A stretch of 64,000 nucleotides of DNA from Catalinimonas alkaloidigena (GTDB lineage: Bacteria > Bacteroidota > Bacteroidia > Cytophagales > Flexibacteraceae), in the NCBI RefSeq assembly GCF_900100765.1, contig NZ_FNFO01000012.1:1-64000 (forward strand), given 5' to 3'. A model generated the notes under the pieces. That model did not search any database. It was not told the DNA's origin and worked only from the letters and a program-made list of their open reading frames with translations. Made by a program: the position numbers and the translations under genes. Position 1 is the stretch's first letter. Each line of letters opens with the position of its first letter. This document shows positions 42,474 to 50,634 of this stretch, in pieces.

Positions 42474-43664
42474 ATGCCTTCGTCCACACCCCGCATTTAT
42501 ACAGTTCAGTTCTGGTTGCTCTGCACCAGTTCATTCCTATTTTTCGCGTCGTTCAACCTGATCATTCCTGAGCTTCCCGCGTACCTGGCTCGCCTGGGGG
42601 GTGAGCAGTACATTGGCCTGATCATCGCCCTGTTTACGCTGACGGCAGGCTTGTCGCGCCCGTTCAGCGGAAAGCTGGCCGATACGTGGGGCCGGATTCC
42701 CGTCATGGTGCTGGGGGCGGTAGTTTGTTTCTTTTGTGGCTTTCTCTATCCGCTGCTTACTACCGTCGGTGGTTTTCTGTTCCTGCGGTTCTTTCACGGG
42801 TTTTCCACGGGCTTTAAACCTACAGGAACGTCGGCCTACGTGGCCGATCTGGTACCGACCGACCGCCGGGGCGAAGCCATGGGGATTTCCAGCTTATGCG
42901 GCAGCCTCGGCATGGCCTGCGGCCCGGCGGTGGGCGGATGGATTGCGCTGCACTTCGGCCTGAATGTCATGTTTTATACTTCTTCGGCCTTTGCCATCCT
43001 GTCGGTACTGATTCTGGCCGGCATGCGCGAGACGCTTTCCCAGGCTCAACCCTTCCGACTCCGGATGCTGCGGATTGGTCGGCACGAAGTGTTCGAGCCG
43101 CAGGCCCTTCCACCAGCGCTGGTGCTGCTGCTCACGTCGTTCTCCTACGGCGTGGTGCTCACGCTCATTCCGGATCTGAGCGTCCATGTGGGCATCGAAA
43201 ACAAAGGACTCTTTTTTACCTCGTTTACGGCGGCTTCGCTCGCCGTGCGCATTCTGGCGGGAAAAGTGTCCGATCGCTGGGGACGTGTCATTGTGCTGAA
43301 AGCGGCGGGCCTGTCCATCGCCGGTGCCATGTTTTTCATTGGCCTTGCCGAAACGAAGATGACCCTGTTGCTGGCATCGCTGCTGCTGGGTGCCGGGCTG
43401 GGCATGAACTCCCCGACCATCACCGCCTGGACCATCGACCGTGCACACGATCGGCACCGCGGACGGGCGCTGGCGACCATGTACATTGCGCTGGAAGCGG
43501 GCATCGGTGTCGGGGCGCTGGTGTCGGGCTGGCTCTATGGCGGAGAAGCGACGGGCTTCCGGCCAGCCTTCTGGCTAGCGGCGGGGCTGGCATCGCTGGC
43601 GTTTGTCTTCCTGGTTTTCTGGCAACGGCAGCAACGCGGGCTTCGCTCTACCCAATCCCAGTAA
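42474..43664 (+). CDS. MFS transporter
   Basis: A 396-residue membrane transporter with twelve predicted helices. Typical MFS motif A is visible after helix 2 as GKLADTWGRIPVMVLGA (about 65-81), and its half-repeat occurs in the C-terminal half as GKVSDRWGRVIVLKAAG (about 263-279). Motif C-like sequence GMACGPAVGGWIA follows near 144-156, suggesting a drug/H+ antiporter-type exporter (DHA1). Substrate unknown. No signal of an operon: the gene-free region is upstream and an unrelated lipoprotein gene downstream. Confidence 0.9.
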   Translation: MPSSTPRIYTVQFWLLCTSSFLFFASFNLIIPELPAYLARLGGEQYIGLIIALFTLTAGLSRPFSGKLADTWGRIPVMVLGAVVCFFCGFLYPLLTTVGGFLFLRFFHGFSTGFKPTGTSAYVADLVPTDRRGEAMGISSLCGSLGMACGPAVGGWIALHFGLNVMFYTSSAFAILSVLILAGMRETLSQAQPFRLRMLRIGRHEVFEPQALPPALVLLLTSFSYGVVLTLIPDLSVHVGIENKGLFFTSFTAASLAVRILAGKVSDRWGRVIVLKAAGLSIAGAMFFIGLAETKMTLLLASLLLGAGLGMNSPTITAWTIDRAHDRHRGRALATMYIALEAGIGVGALVSGWLYGGEATGFRPAFWLAAGLASLAFVFLVFWQRQQRGLRSTQSQ

Positions 43665-43823
43665 CGGAAGGGCTGAAAACACACATTTATCCATCTTCAT
43701 TCCCTATTTGATCTACGCAGAGTAGCGACCCTACATCCGCAAACGTGCCCGGAAGAACGGGCTGATGGCCTCCATTCAGGGCCGGGTTAACTTTAACCTG
43801 ACTCACTAAAGACCACTTGATTC

Positions 43824-44441
43824 ATGAAGACGTTTATGGGGTTGCTTGTGCTGCTGGGGCTGATGGCGATGAACTCATGCTCAAAACCAAGGTATTACGC
43901 ATTCGCGACGCAAGCCGCAACGACAAGCCAGTCCAAGCCTGTCGAAGCCCCCGTGCTGCCCGCAACACCACCGGCATCCGAAGTAGAGGAGGTAGTTTTT
44001 ACCGCGTCCACGCAGCCTGATGCGCCTGTTGCCCTCGCTCCCATCCCGGAACAGCTCCCCGAGCGACCCAAGGCAAAATTGCTATCGGTACCGGCTACGC
44101 CCCTATCGCCCCGGCAGATGCAACGCGAAATCCGCAAAAACCTACGGCAGTTGGATAAAGTAGAGAAAGTACAGCTTCGGCAGCACACACAACACGCTGC
44201 TTCGCGACCGAAAAGAATGGTAGGTTTTGCCATAGTCAGCTTGGTATTCGGATTGGTGGGCCTATTCGTGATCGGCATTGTGGCCGGCGTGCTAGCCATC
44301 CTGTTCGGTGCCATTGCGCTCAATAAAATTTCGAACGACCCGACTCGATTCAAGGGCCGGGGAATGGGGGTGGCTGGCATTGTTCTGGGCATCGTCGATG
44401 CGTTCGGGACATTCATTATTATGTCTAACCGAAACCACTAG
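43824..44441 (+). CDS. DUF4190-domain protein with lipoprotein-like signal
   Basis: A 205-residue protein. Residues 1-19 look like a lipoprotein signal (LLGLMAMNSC, Cys19), followed by a Thr/Pro/Ala-rich linker (about 20-90), a basic helical piece (RQMQREIRKNLRQLDKVEKVQLRQ, about 93-116), and a C-terminal DUF4190 unit with two hydrophobic helices (VGFAIVSLVFGLVGLFVIGIVAGVLAILFGAIAL and MGVAGIVLGIVDAFGTFIIM, about 133-200). DUF4190 units normally sit in integral membrane proteins; behind a lipobox the arrangement is unusual. A strong terminator follows 40 bases downstream. Function unknown. Confidence 0.75.
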   Translation: MKTFMGLLVLLGLMAMNSCSKPRYYAFATQAATTSQSKPVEAPVLPATPPASEVEEVVFTASTQPDAPVALAPIPEQLPERPKAKLLSVPATPLSPRQMQREIRKNLRQLDKVEKVQLRQHTQHAASRPKRMVGFAIVSLVFGLVGLFVIGIVAGVLAILFGAIALNKISNDPTRFKGRGMGVAGIVLGIVDAFGTFIIMSNRNH

Positions 44442-44480
44442 TCCGTCAGACGCCGGGCGTAGCCCCCGGTCTGCCCTCAG

Positions 44481-44509
44481 GCGATTCGTTCGGACGAATC
44501 GCTTTTTTT
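44481..44509 (+). terminator. Intrinsic terminator after the DUF4190 gene
   Basis: GCGATTCGT (44481-44489) and ACGAATCGC (44494-44502) form a perfect 9-bp stem with a TCGG loop, followed by seven T residues (44503-44509). A textbook intrinsic terminator for the plus-strand gene ending at 44441. Confidence 0.9.
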
Positions 44510-44633
44510 AGGTCCCTGGGTCTGGACCTTTTTGCCTATCCTTGCACGCGCTTTCCTGACTTGGCCGGATTGCCACGCCCACCTCACTTGCCAGGATACC
44601 GTCAGTTCATTTGTAATTCCCCATTTTGTCTGT

Positions 44634-45764
44634 ATGACTCGTTACTTCGCTGTTGCCCTTTGCTGCCTCTTTTTTTCCACGTTGCTCACCGCCCGCGCCG
44701 CTACACTGGACAGTACTGCCGTCTCGCCCTATCGGGTCATTGCTTATGCGGGTGGCGGAACAGACTTTTTCCGGATCGGGGCCGAAAAGCTCACGCACAT
44801 CAACTATGCGTTCGGGGTGGTCAATCCCGAAGGCGAAATCTATTTTGCTAACCCACATGCTCCGGCCCATTTAGCGCAACTGCAAGCGCTCAAAGCCCGC
44901 AACCCGGCGCTCAAAATCATCCTTTCGGTCGGGGGTTGGGGAGCCGACCACTTTTCGGATGCGGTGGTCGACGAAGCCGCCCGCCAGAAGTTTTCGCAGA
45001 GTGCGTTGCGTCTTCTCAACGACTACGCCCTCGACGGCATCGACCTGGATTGGGAATATCCTGGACAACCGGGACCGGGCATCAAATTCCGTCCGGAAGA
45101 CAAGCAGAATTTTACGTTGATCCTACAATTGATGCGGCATCAACTGGATTCGCTGAGCGACCTGCGGCAGCGTTCGGGTGTTGACCGCTACACGCTTACC
45201 ATCGCCAGCACGAACGGTGAATATTTCAAGCATACGGAGATGGACAAGTTGCACGTCTACCTGGATTGGATCAACATCATGACGTACGATCTGTTCAACA
45301 GCCTGACGGACCAATCTGGACACCATACAGGGCTTTACGCTTCGGCGGGAGCGGGCATCCAACATACGGACGCATCGGTTCAGGAACATCTGGCCGCGGG
45401 CATTCCACCGCACAAGCTGGTGATTGGGGCGGCGTTTTACAGCCGGGAATGGACCGGGATAAAGAATCTGAAAAAAGGCGTTAACCAACCGTTCGAGAAA
45501 TACGCGGGCTCGCACTCGTACCCGCAACTCTTGGCCGATTTCATTGGCAAACAGGGCTATACCCGCCATTGGGACGCCACGGCCCAAGCGCCCTACCTGT
45601 GGAATCCCGACACGCATACGCTCATTTCCTACGATGACCCCGAGTCGCTGAAGGCCAAGGCAGCATTTGTGAAAAAACACCAATTGGGCGGGATCATGTA
45701 CTGGGAACACGCGCTGGACCCTGCCGAAACGCTGCTGGACGCCATTGTGCAAGGACTTCGGTAA
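44634..45764 (+). CDS. Chitinase-like glycoside hydrolase family 18 protein
   Basis: A 376-residue exported enzyme. I chose ATG 44634, which gives the signal peptide MTRYFAVALCCLFFSTLLTARA; an upstream ATG at 44532 would add 34 unlikely residues. The GH18 catalytic signature DxxDxDxE is intact: Asp134, Asp137, Asp139 and the acid Glu141 in DGIDLDWEYPG. The first strand motif KIILSVGGWG (about 94-103) and the late GGIMYWEHALD with the conserved Trp are also present. A single catalytic domain without binding modules. It probably hydrolyses chitin or related N-acetylglucosamine polymers; peptidoglycan-type substrates cannot be excluded. Confidence 0.92.
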   Translation: MTRYFAVALCCLFFSTLLTARAATLDSTAVSPYRVIAYAGGGTDFFRIGAEKLTHINYAFGVVNPEGEIYFANPHAPAHLAQLQALKARNPALKIILSVGGWGADHFSDAVVDEAARQKFSQSALRLLNDYALDGIDLDWEYPGQPGPGIKFRPEDKQNFTLILQLMRHQLDSLSDLRQRSGVDRYTLTIASTNGEYFKHTEMDKLHVYLDWINIMTYDLFNSLTDQSGHHTGLYASAGAGIQHTDASVQEHLAAGIPPHKLVIGAAFYSREWTGIKNLKKGVNQPFEKYAGSHSYPQLLADFIGKQGYTRHWDATAQAPYLWNPDTHTLISYDDPESLKAKAAFVKKHQLGGIMYWEHALDPAETLLDAIVQGLR

Positions 45765-45827
45765 GCCCGGACATTTCGCACCCGCCCCGAAAATCGTTAT
45801 CTTCGTAGGGAGTCGGCTACCACCACC

Positions 45828-46736
45828 ATGCCCAATCCGTTTACCCTCGATCCTGTTATCGGATACGCCGTTCCGTTCTTCCTGTTTTTCATGGGACTGG
45901 AAATGGTGATTTTGTATCTGGAAGGACGCGAGGGGTACCACCGGCAGGATGCGCCCGCGAGTATTGCCATGGGGCTGGGCAGCGTGGTGATCAATCTGGT
46001 GATGAAAACCGGGGCGTATCTGGCTTTTTCCTGGCTATACACGTTTCGTCTGTTCGAATTGGGGTACACCTGGTGGAGTTGGGTGCTGCTTTTCTTCGCC
46101 GACGACTTCACGTTCTACTGGCACCACCGCTCCTGCCACGAAATCCGGCTGTTCTGGGCGGGACACGTCAACCATCATTCGTCGCAACATTACAACCTGG
46201 CCGTCGCGTTGCGCCAGTCGTGGGGCGAACTGCTGCACAAGTACCTCTGGTGGCTCTGGCTGCCGCTGGTGGGCTTTCTGCCCTTGATGATCCTGACCGT
46301 GATGTCGATCAGCCTGATTTATCAATTCTTTCTGCACACCGAGGTGGTACGGCGGCTGGGGCCTCTGGAGTGGTTTTTCAACACCCCGTCTCACCACCGG
46401 GCGCACCACGCCAGCAACCTCCGGTACCTGGACCGCAACCACGGCGGCATGCTGATCATCTGGGATCGTCTGTTCGGAACATTTGAGCCGGAAGATCCGC
46501 GCGAATTGCCAGTGTACGGCCTGACGACCAATATTCACACCTACCATCCGCTGCACATCGCGACCCATGCGTACCGGGAACTCTGGCACGACCTGAAGCG
46601 AAGCCGAGGCTGGCGCGACCGAATACGCTACGCACTGATGCCTCCCGGTTGGAGCCCCGACCGCTCTACCCTGACGGCCCGGCAGATGCGCCAACAAGCC
46701 AATCCTTCGCCGCCAAAGCCCGTTAGCTCACGCTAA
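45828..46736 (+). CDS. Fatty acid hydroxylase / sterol desaturase family protein
   Basis: A 302-residue membrane enzyme of the di-iron hydroxylase superfamily. Several hydrophobic helices (about 10-30, 45-75, 85-100, 145-175) surround the His clusters: WHHRSCH (HxxxH type, about 104-110), HVNHHSSQH (about 117-125) and HHRAHHASN (about 193-201), with a fourth His region (about 236-247) after TNIHTYHP. All iron-ligand clusters look intact. It could hydroxylate or desaturate a lipid; the substrate is unknown. The end overlaps the convergent GNAT gene by 9 bases. Confidence 0.88.
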   Translation: MPNPFTLDPVIGYAVPFFLFFMGLEMVILYLEGREGYHRQDAPASIAMGLGSVVINLVMKTGAYLAFSWLYTFRLFELGYTWWSWVLLFFADDFTFYWHHRSCHEIRLFWAGHVNHHSSQHYNLAVALRQSWGELLHKYLWWLWLPLVGFLPLMILTVMSISLIYQFFLHTEVVRRLGPLEWFFNTPSHHRAHHASNLRYLDRNHGGMLIIWDRLFGTFEPEDPRELPVYGLTTNIHTYHPLHIATHAYRELWHDLKRSRGWRDRIRYALMPPGWSPDRSTLTARQMRQQANPSPPKPVSSR

Positions 46737-47225
46737 TTCTTTGCGCATGATGTAGTCGTTCATCCAGAACTCCCCGATGGGTAGGTCAACCTCCTGCGTG
46801 ATGACAAAGCCACAGCGTTCGTAGAATCCTTTGGCCGGATTGCTCCGGTTCACGTTCAACTCCAGCGCCTTTCCGCCCTGGCGCTGCGTGAGGGTCGCTA
46901 CCTCGTCGATCATTTTTCGACCCAGGCGTTTGCCCTGATAGGCAGGATGCAGGTAGATTTTTTCGATACGAACCGTCTGATCCGGGCGCATGGGGGCATA
47001 CGCCACAAACCCGATGGGTTTTGCCCCTTCGTACAAAAGCAAAAATGTGTAACCGTTCTCCAGTTGCACCTGGAGGGCCTTCTCACTGTACATGGCGTCC
47101 AGCATGTAGTGGATCTGCGCTTCGGAAATAATGCCCGGATAAGTTTTCCACCAGATATCGTGGGCCAGCATGCCGATGGTCGACAGGTCCGTGAGAGTTG
47201 CGGGGCGAAGGGTATACGCAGTCAT
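46728..47225 (-). CDS. GNAT family N-acetyltransferase
   Basis: A 165-residue acetyltransferase starting at the ATG at 47225 (MTAYTLRPATLTDL), typical of GNATs; a longer frame would run into the next gene. The acetyl-CoA site is KIYLHPAYQGKRLGRKMID near 89-107, with LNVNRSNPAKGFYERCGF (about 121-138) near the C terminus, the usual motif B region. Substrate unknown, perhaps an amino acid or amine. It starts 17 bases after the sialate O-acetylesterase gene ends and may share its transcript. Confidence 0.87.
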   Translation of the reverse strand: MTAYTLRPATLTDLSTIGMLAHDIWWKTYPGIISEAQIHYMLDAMYSEKALQVQLENGYTFLLLYEGAKPIGFVAYAPMRPDQTVRIEKIYLHPAYQGKRLGRKMIDEVATLTQRQGGKALELNVNRSNPAKGFYERCGFVITQEVDLPIGEFWMNDYIMRKELA

Positions 47226-47241
47226 CGTCAAATGCGGATAG

Positions 47242-48636
47242 TTACTTTGAATCAATTTCCCAGTGGTCGGTACGAAACGCCGAAGCGGGTAAACCATCGG
47301 TGTTGAACAAGTTGGGCTCGGCCGTATTACTCCAGGCAAACCGCACGGCAACCGGCTTTTTAACGCCAGAGGCCCGCACAACTACGGTATTGCCATCAAT
47401 TTTGGCCTGGGCCGGCACAAAGTCCCGGTCTTCGCCCGCCACTTCAAAGTGCGTGAGCGCCCCCCCTTTCGCCAGCAGTCCTTTTTCGGCATGGTCGAAG
47501 TAAAGGCGAATTTTTCGCCCTTCTACCTTCATGTCCCGGTACAGCGGTCCTGAATAAGGAACCTGTGCCTGGCCGTACGTCTGGTTCAATGCCCATCCGG
47601 CCAGGCGCAGCCCTACGTCCAGCTTGTTGCGGGGATGGATGTCGTTCGCGTTGCCAATGTCGCTGATTACCACCATACCGGTTCGCGGGGTGGCCATGGC
47701 TTGCCGTTGCGCGTCGCGCAGCAACACACCCGCCAGAGGACGATCGTATTTGTAAGGGGCAATCTGCACGTAATAAAATGGGAACTCTTGCCCCCACTCG
47801 GTGCGCCAGTTTCGGATCATGGCTGGCAACAAATCGGCGTATTTTTCCGGGACAACCGTGTTCGCTTCTCCCTGGTACCAGAGCGCACCGGCCAGACGGT
47901 ACGGAATCAGCGGGGCGATCATCGCATGATAGGCCAGTCCGGGTTGTTCGGGGCCCCACGGCACCTTCGGCAACTGACGCGCAGCGGCAACGAGCGATGG
48001 ATCTTGCGCCAGCGCATCAGGATTGATCCACACTTCGGCGGGCGTCCCACCCCAGCTGCTGTTGATCAGCCCCACGGGTCTCTGCAAGTTTTTGTGCAGT
48101 TGTCGCCCGAAAAAGTAGCCCACCGCACTAAAGTCCGGCATGGTTTGCGGCGTGCACACGACCCACGCTCCTTCCAGATCCAATTGCGGCACGGCAGAGG
48201 TACGTTTCGTAACGTTAAAAAAGCGAATTTCCGGGTAATTTGCCTCCCGAATGGCCCCTTCGGCCCCTTCTATGCCCGCCCGGGCAGTCCACTCCATGTT
48301 CGATTGACCGGAGCAAAGCCAGACTTCACCGATCAGGACATCCTCAAATTTGATGGTATTGTACCCTTGAAACGTAAGCGAGTACGGCCCACCCGCCGCA
48401 GGTGTTGGTACCTGAACACGCCAGGTGGCATTGTGGTCGGCGGTCACCTTTACGGGGGCGGCCTTCCACCCCGGCGTAATGGTGATTTCCTCTAAGGGAT
48501 TGGCCCACCCCCACAAGGTGACAGTGTCGTTCTGCTGAAGCACCATGTGCTCGCCGATGATGGCCGGCAGGTTTACGTTCGCGTAGGTGGAACAAACCGA
48601 AAATGCACTCAAAAGCAGCGCAAGAAAGATTTTCAT
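47242..48636 (-). CDS. Sialate O-acetylesterase family protein
   Basis: A 464-residue secreted SGNH-type esterase. The start ATG at 48636 gives the signal peptide MKIFLALLLSAFSVCSTYA; the open frame upstream is not needed. Catalytic Ser lies in LCSGQSNMEW (about 104-113), the oxyanion block is in NSSWGGTPAEVW, and the Asp-His pair is in NDIHPRNKLD near 350. A beta-rich N-terminal domain (about 20-95) is typical of this family. In Bacteroidota these enzymes remove O-acetyl groups from sialic acids or plant glycans (xylan, pectin); the latter fits the locus. Followed by the GNAT gene. Confidence 0.88.
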   Translation of the reverse strand: MKIFLALLLSAFSVCSTYANVNLPAIIGEHMVLQQNDTVTLWGWANPLEEITITPGWKAAPVKVTADHNATWRVQVPTPAAGGPYSLTFQGYNTIKFEDVLIGEVWLCSGQSNMEWTARAGIEGAEGAIREANYPEIRFFNVTKRTSAVPQLDLEGAWVVCTPQTMPDFSAVGYFFGRQLHKNLQRPVGLINSSWGGTPAEVWINPDALAQDPSLVAAARQLPKVPWGPEQPGLAYHAMIAPLIPYRLAGALWYQGEANTVVPEKYADLLPAMIRNWRTEWGQEFPFYYVQIAPYKYDRPLAGVLLRDAQRQAMATPRTGMVVISDIGNANDIHPRNKLDVGLRLAGWALNQTYGQAQVPYSGPLYRDMKVEGRKIRLYFDHAEKGLLAKGGALTHFEVAGEDRDFVPAQAKIDGNTVVVRASGVKKPVAVRFAWSNTAEPNLFNTDGLPASAFRTDHWEIDSK

Positions 48637-49159
48637 AAGTGATGGGGAGTAAAACGTTAAGATAGCGGAAAGTCGAAAGGCACGGCCTTCCTCTGACGGC
48701 GAACTTAACAACTCGCGGAAAATTGGGCACACCTGCGCAAAAAATAAAGCCTATGTCAAAGGTATGCCCTCGCGGGTATGCCTCCCAACATAGACTTACT
48801 GTTTTAGGGATACGGTCTGAGGGTATGCGGTAGGCCAACGATCTCCCCTGTCGCTGCGTATGCACTCAGAGTGGTATGCCTCAAATTGCGGGGTATGCCC
48901 GATCGGGTATGCCCCAAAGGTGTACACCTGATTGCTCAGGTGAACTGGCTTTATACAATCTGTCCAGTGAAAAGCGACTGGTGTATGACCGCAGACGAGT
49001 AAGAGGTGCTCCAATCTCTGACCCAGGGGCCGCGGTTATGCGTTTCAGATTGCTGTATGAAGCGCGATGTTTCGTACAGCAATGATCAGAAAAAACAATA
49101 ACTTAGCCGTGTTAAAACTCGAGTAGATACGGATATACACGTATTTCAACACGGAAGCT
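48637..49159. other. Intergenic region with repeated GGTATGCC motifs
   Basis: No gene is supported in these 520 bases, although small frames cross it. The notable content is five exact copies of GGTATGCC plus one GGTATGCG between 48761 and 48913, and a 7-bp inverted repeat CCGTGTT (49107-49113)/AACACGG (49148-49154) close to the start of the zinc-finger gene. It is the shared control region of two divergent genes. Confidence 0.5.
48761..48913. repeat. Cluster of GGTATGCC direct repeats
   Basis: Exact GGTATGCC at 48761, 48775, 48873, 48892 and 48906, with GGTATGCG at 48822. The outer members are spaced 14 bases apart in two close pairs and all copies face the same way. Six copies of an octamer in 153 bases are far above chance. 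They could be sites for a regulator or a decayed local repeat. Confidence 0.6.
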
Positions 49160-49576
49160 ATGGCCACCAGAGAATGTCCTCAGTGCGGAACCCCCATTGT
49201 GGGGAGGATCGATAAGAAATTTTGCTCCGACCAGTGTCGCTTTTTATACAACAACCGGCAGAAACGGGAAAGCGAGATCACCATCGGTAATGTCAACCAG
49301 GCCCTTCGGAAGAACCGTTCGATCCTTAAAACGTTGAACCCCATTGGGTTAACAGAAGTACGACGCGAAGTGATGGTGAAGATGGGCTACAACTTTCACT
49401 TCTTTACGCACGTGTACCGCACACAGAAAGGTGGCGTCTACTACTTCTGCTATGAGTATGGCTATACGTTTGTCAAGGAGAACGATAAAGTCAAATTGGT
49501 TACCTGGCAGGATTATATGCCTAAAGAAGTTTCTGACGTACTCTACCAAAACCGGTTCGATTCACCCGCCGAGTAG
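49160..49576 (+). CDS. Small zinc-finger protein of unknown function
   Basis: A 138-residue protein with an N-terminal zinc knuckle: Cys6 and Cys9 (ECPQCG), then Cys22 and Cys26 (FCSDQCRFLYNN), a treble-clef pattern like that of DUF2116-type ribbons. A basic helical region follows (about 33-60), then a compact alpha/beta C-terminal part (about 70-135) rich in aromatic residues (YNFHFFTHVYRTQKGGVYYFCYEYGYTF). No signal peptide. Similar proteins occur widely in Bacteroidota, as I recall, with no known role; the layout suggests nucleic-acid or protein binding. Confidence 0.75.
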   Translation: MATRECPQCGTPIVGRIDKKFCSDQCRFLYNNRQKRESEITIGNVNQALRKNRSILKTLNPIGLTEVRREVMVKMGYNFHFFTHVYRTQKGGVYYFCYEYGYTFVKENDKVKLVTWQDYMPKEVSDVLYQNRFDSPAE

Positions 49577-49903
49577 TGTAACTGCTAGAAAATGCTTATG
49601 GACAGATAATTACTCCCGGCAAACGGATAAGGGATTCCCAGCTACCTTATGCGCTCGCTTTAACACAAAGATCCTTTATTTTTTTATATTTCAAAGAATA
49701 GGCTCTCCGTTTTTTTCTATTCTCTTCTGCTTTCTTACAAGTCAATTCCACACGTTTGGTGACGAGGCAGTCACCGTTCAACGTCATAAAGTACCGCAAC
49801 CGACATCCGCAATCGGAAGCTTTTAAAAAGAACCCGAGCCGACAGTGCAGTACCATCGGCTCGGTTGCCAATCAAATTGAATCACGCGCTAGAGTCCGGC
49901 CGC
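49577..49903. other. Intergenic region between the zinc-finger and HAD genes
   Basis: Contains a T-rich stretch around 49670-49735 and, at its right end, an intrinsic terminator for the minus-strand HAD gene. No gene is supported; small open frames here have random-looking products. Confidence 0.5.
49826..49866 (-). terminator. Intrinsic terminator of the HAD phosphatase gene
   Basis: On the minus strand CCGAGCCGA pairs with TCGGCTCGG (plus-strand arms 49834-49842 and 49856-49864), a perfect 9-bp stem with a 13-base loop, followed by a T-rich tail (TTCTTTTT). It lies about 40 bases past the stop codon at 49904. Confidence 0.75.
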
Positions 49904-50587
49904 TCAGCTTATCAGCTCTTCTTCCAACCGGACGGAGGTATAGTCAGGCACGCATCGGCGTACGCTCGGGATCGACGTAAATTCCTCGGATCGGTGGGTT
50001 GTGGTAATGACGATGCACTTCATGCCCGCATTGTAAGCCGTTTTTGCGCCGGTAGGCGAATCCTCAAAAACCAAGCAGTGTTCCGGCGCTACGCCCAATT
50101 GGTCGGCTACCTTCAAGAACACTTCCGGATCGGGCTTGCCTTTGGTCACGTCGTGGGCCGTGACAATAGCCCCAAAATAGTCACGAATGCCGAGGGTATC
50201 CACCACAAAATCAACATTCTCTGGTCGCGCCGCCGTGCCGATTCCCATCTTGAGGCCTCGCTTTTTTCCTTCGTCCAGAAGACGGTGCAAGCCATCCACC
50301 AGCTTCAGGTCGGGTAGGAATACCTCGCGGTAAAGCGCCTCTTTGGCATACGAAATGGCGTCGCGCTCCTCGAACGTGTATTTATCACCAAACAAACGCA
50401 CCAGAATGTCGTCGTTGGTTCCGTGGCACTTCGCCACGACTTCGTCTAACGAGAGGGATAACCCCACTTCCGCCAGTTTCTGTTGCCAGGCACGGTGGTG
50501 CACCATCATGTTGTCCACCATGGTGCCGTCCATATCGAAAATAAGACCTGTGTGCACGTATGTTGAAGAAGCGTTGACGCAGATCAC
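49904..50587 (-). CDS. HAD-superfamily phosphatase (beta-phosphoglucomutase-like)
   Basis: A protein of up to 227 residues. Motif I DMDGT (Asp18 and Asp20 from the GTG at 50587), motif II in GIGTAA, motif III Lys in KGKPDPEVF and motif IV EDSPTGAKTA are all present, and the cap domain (about 25-95) is of the helical C1 type, as in phosphoglycolate phosphatase or beta-phosphoglucomutase. No ATG is available; a second GTG at 50557 would give the more usual short N terminus (217 residues). Substrate is a phosphosugar or similar. It lies 47 bases behind the GT32-like gene and ends at an intrinsic terminator. Confidence 0.86.
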   Translation of the reverse strand: MICVNASSTYVHTGLIFDMDGTMVDNMMVHHRAWQQKLAEVGLSLSLDEVVAKCHGTNDDILVRLFGDKYTFEERDAISYAKEALYREVFLPDLKLVDGLHRLLDEGKKRGLKMGIGTAARPENVDFVVDTLGIRDYFGAIVTAHDVTKGKPDPEVFLKVADQLGVAPEHCLVFEDSPTGAKTAYNAGMKCIVITTTHRSEEFTSIPSVRRCVPDYTSVRLEEELIS

Positions 50588-50634
50588 CGCCTACGCCACT
50601 CTGTTGGAATTTGCTGAACAGCCGTATGGGATGT

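Noticed and set aside
48796-49014. A 72-codon minus-strand frame spanning the GGTATGCC repeats
   Set aside because: Its composition looks random, it has no start context, and the repeats fall out of one constant codon phase, so they do not behave as a coding repeat.
49647-49871. A 74-codon minus-strand frame between the zinc-finger and HAD genes
   Set aside because: It contains the HAD gene's terminator hairpin and a T-rich tract, and its product is unlike any known protein.
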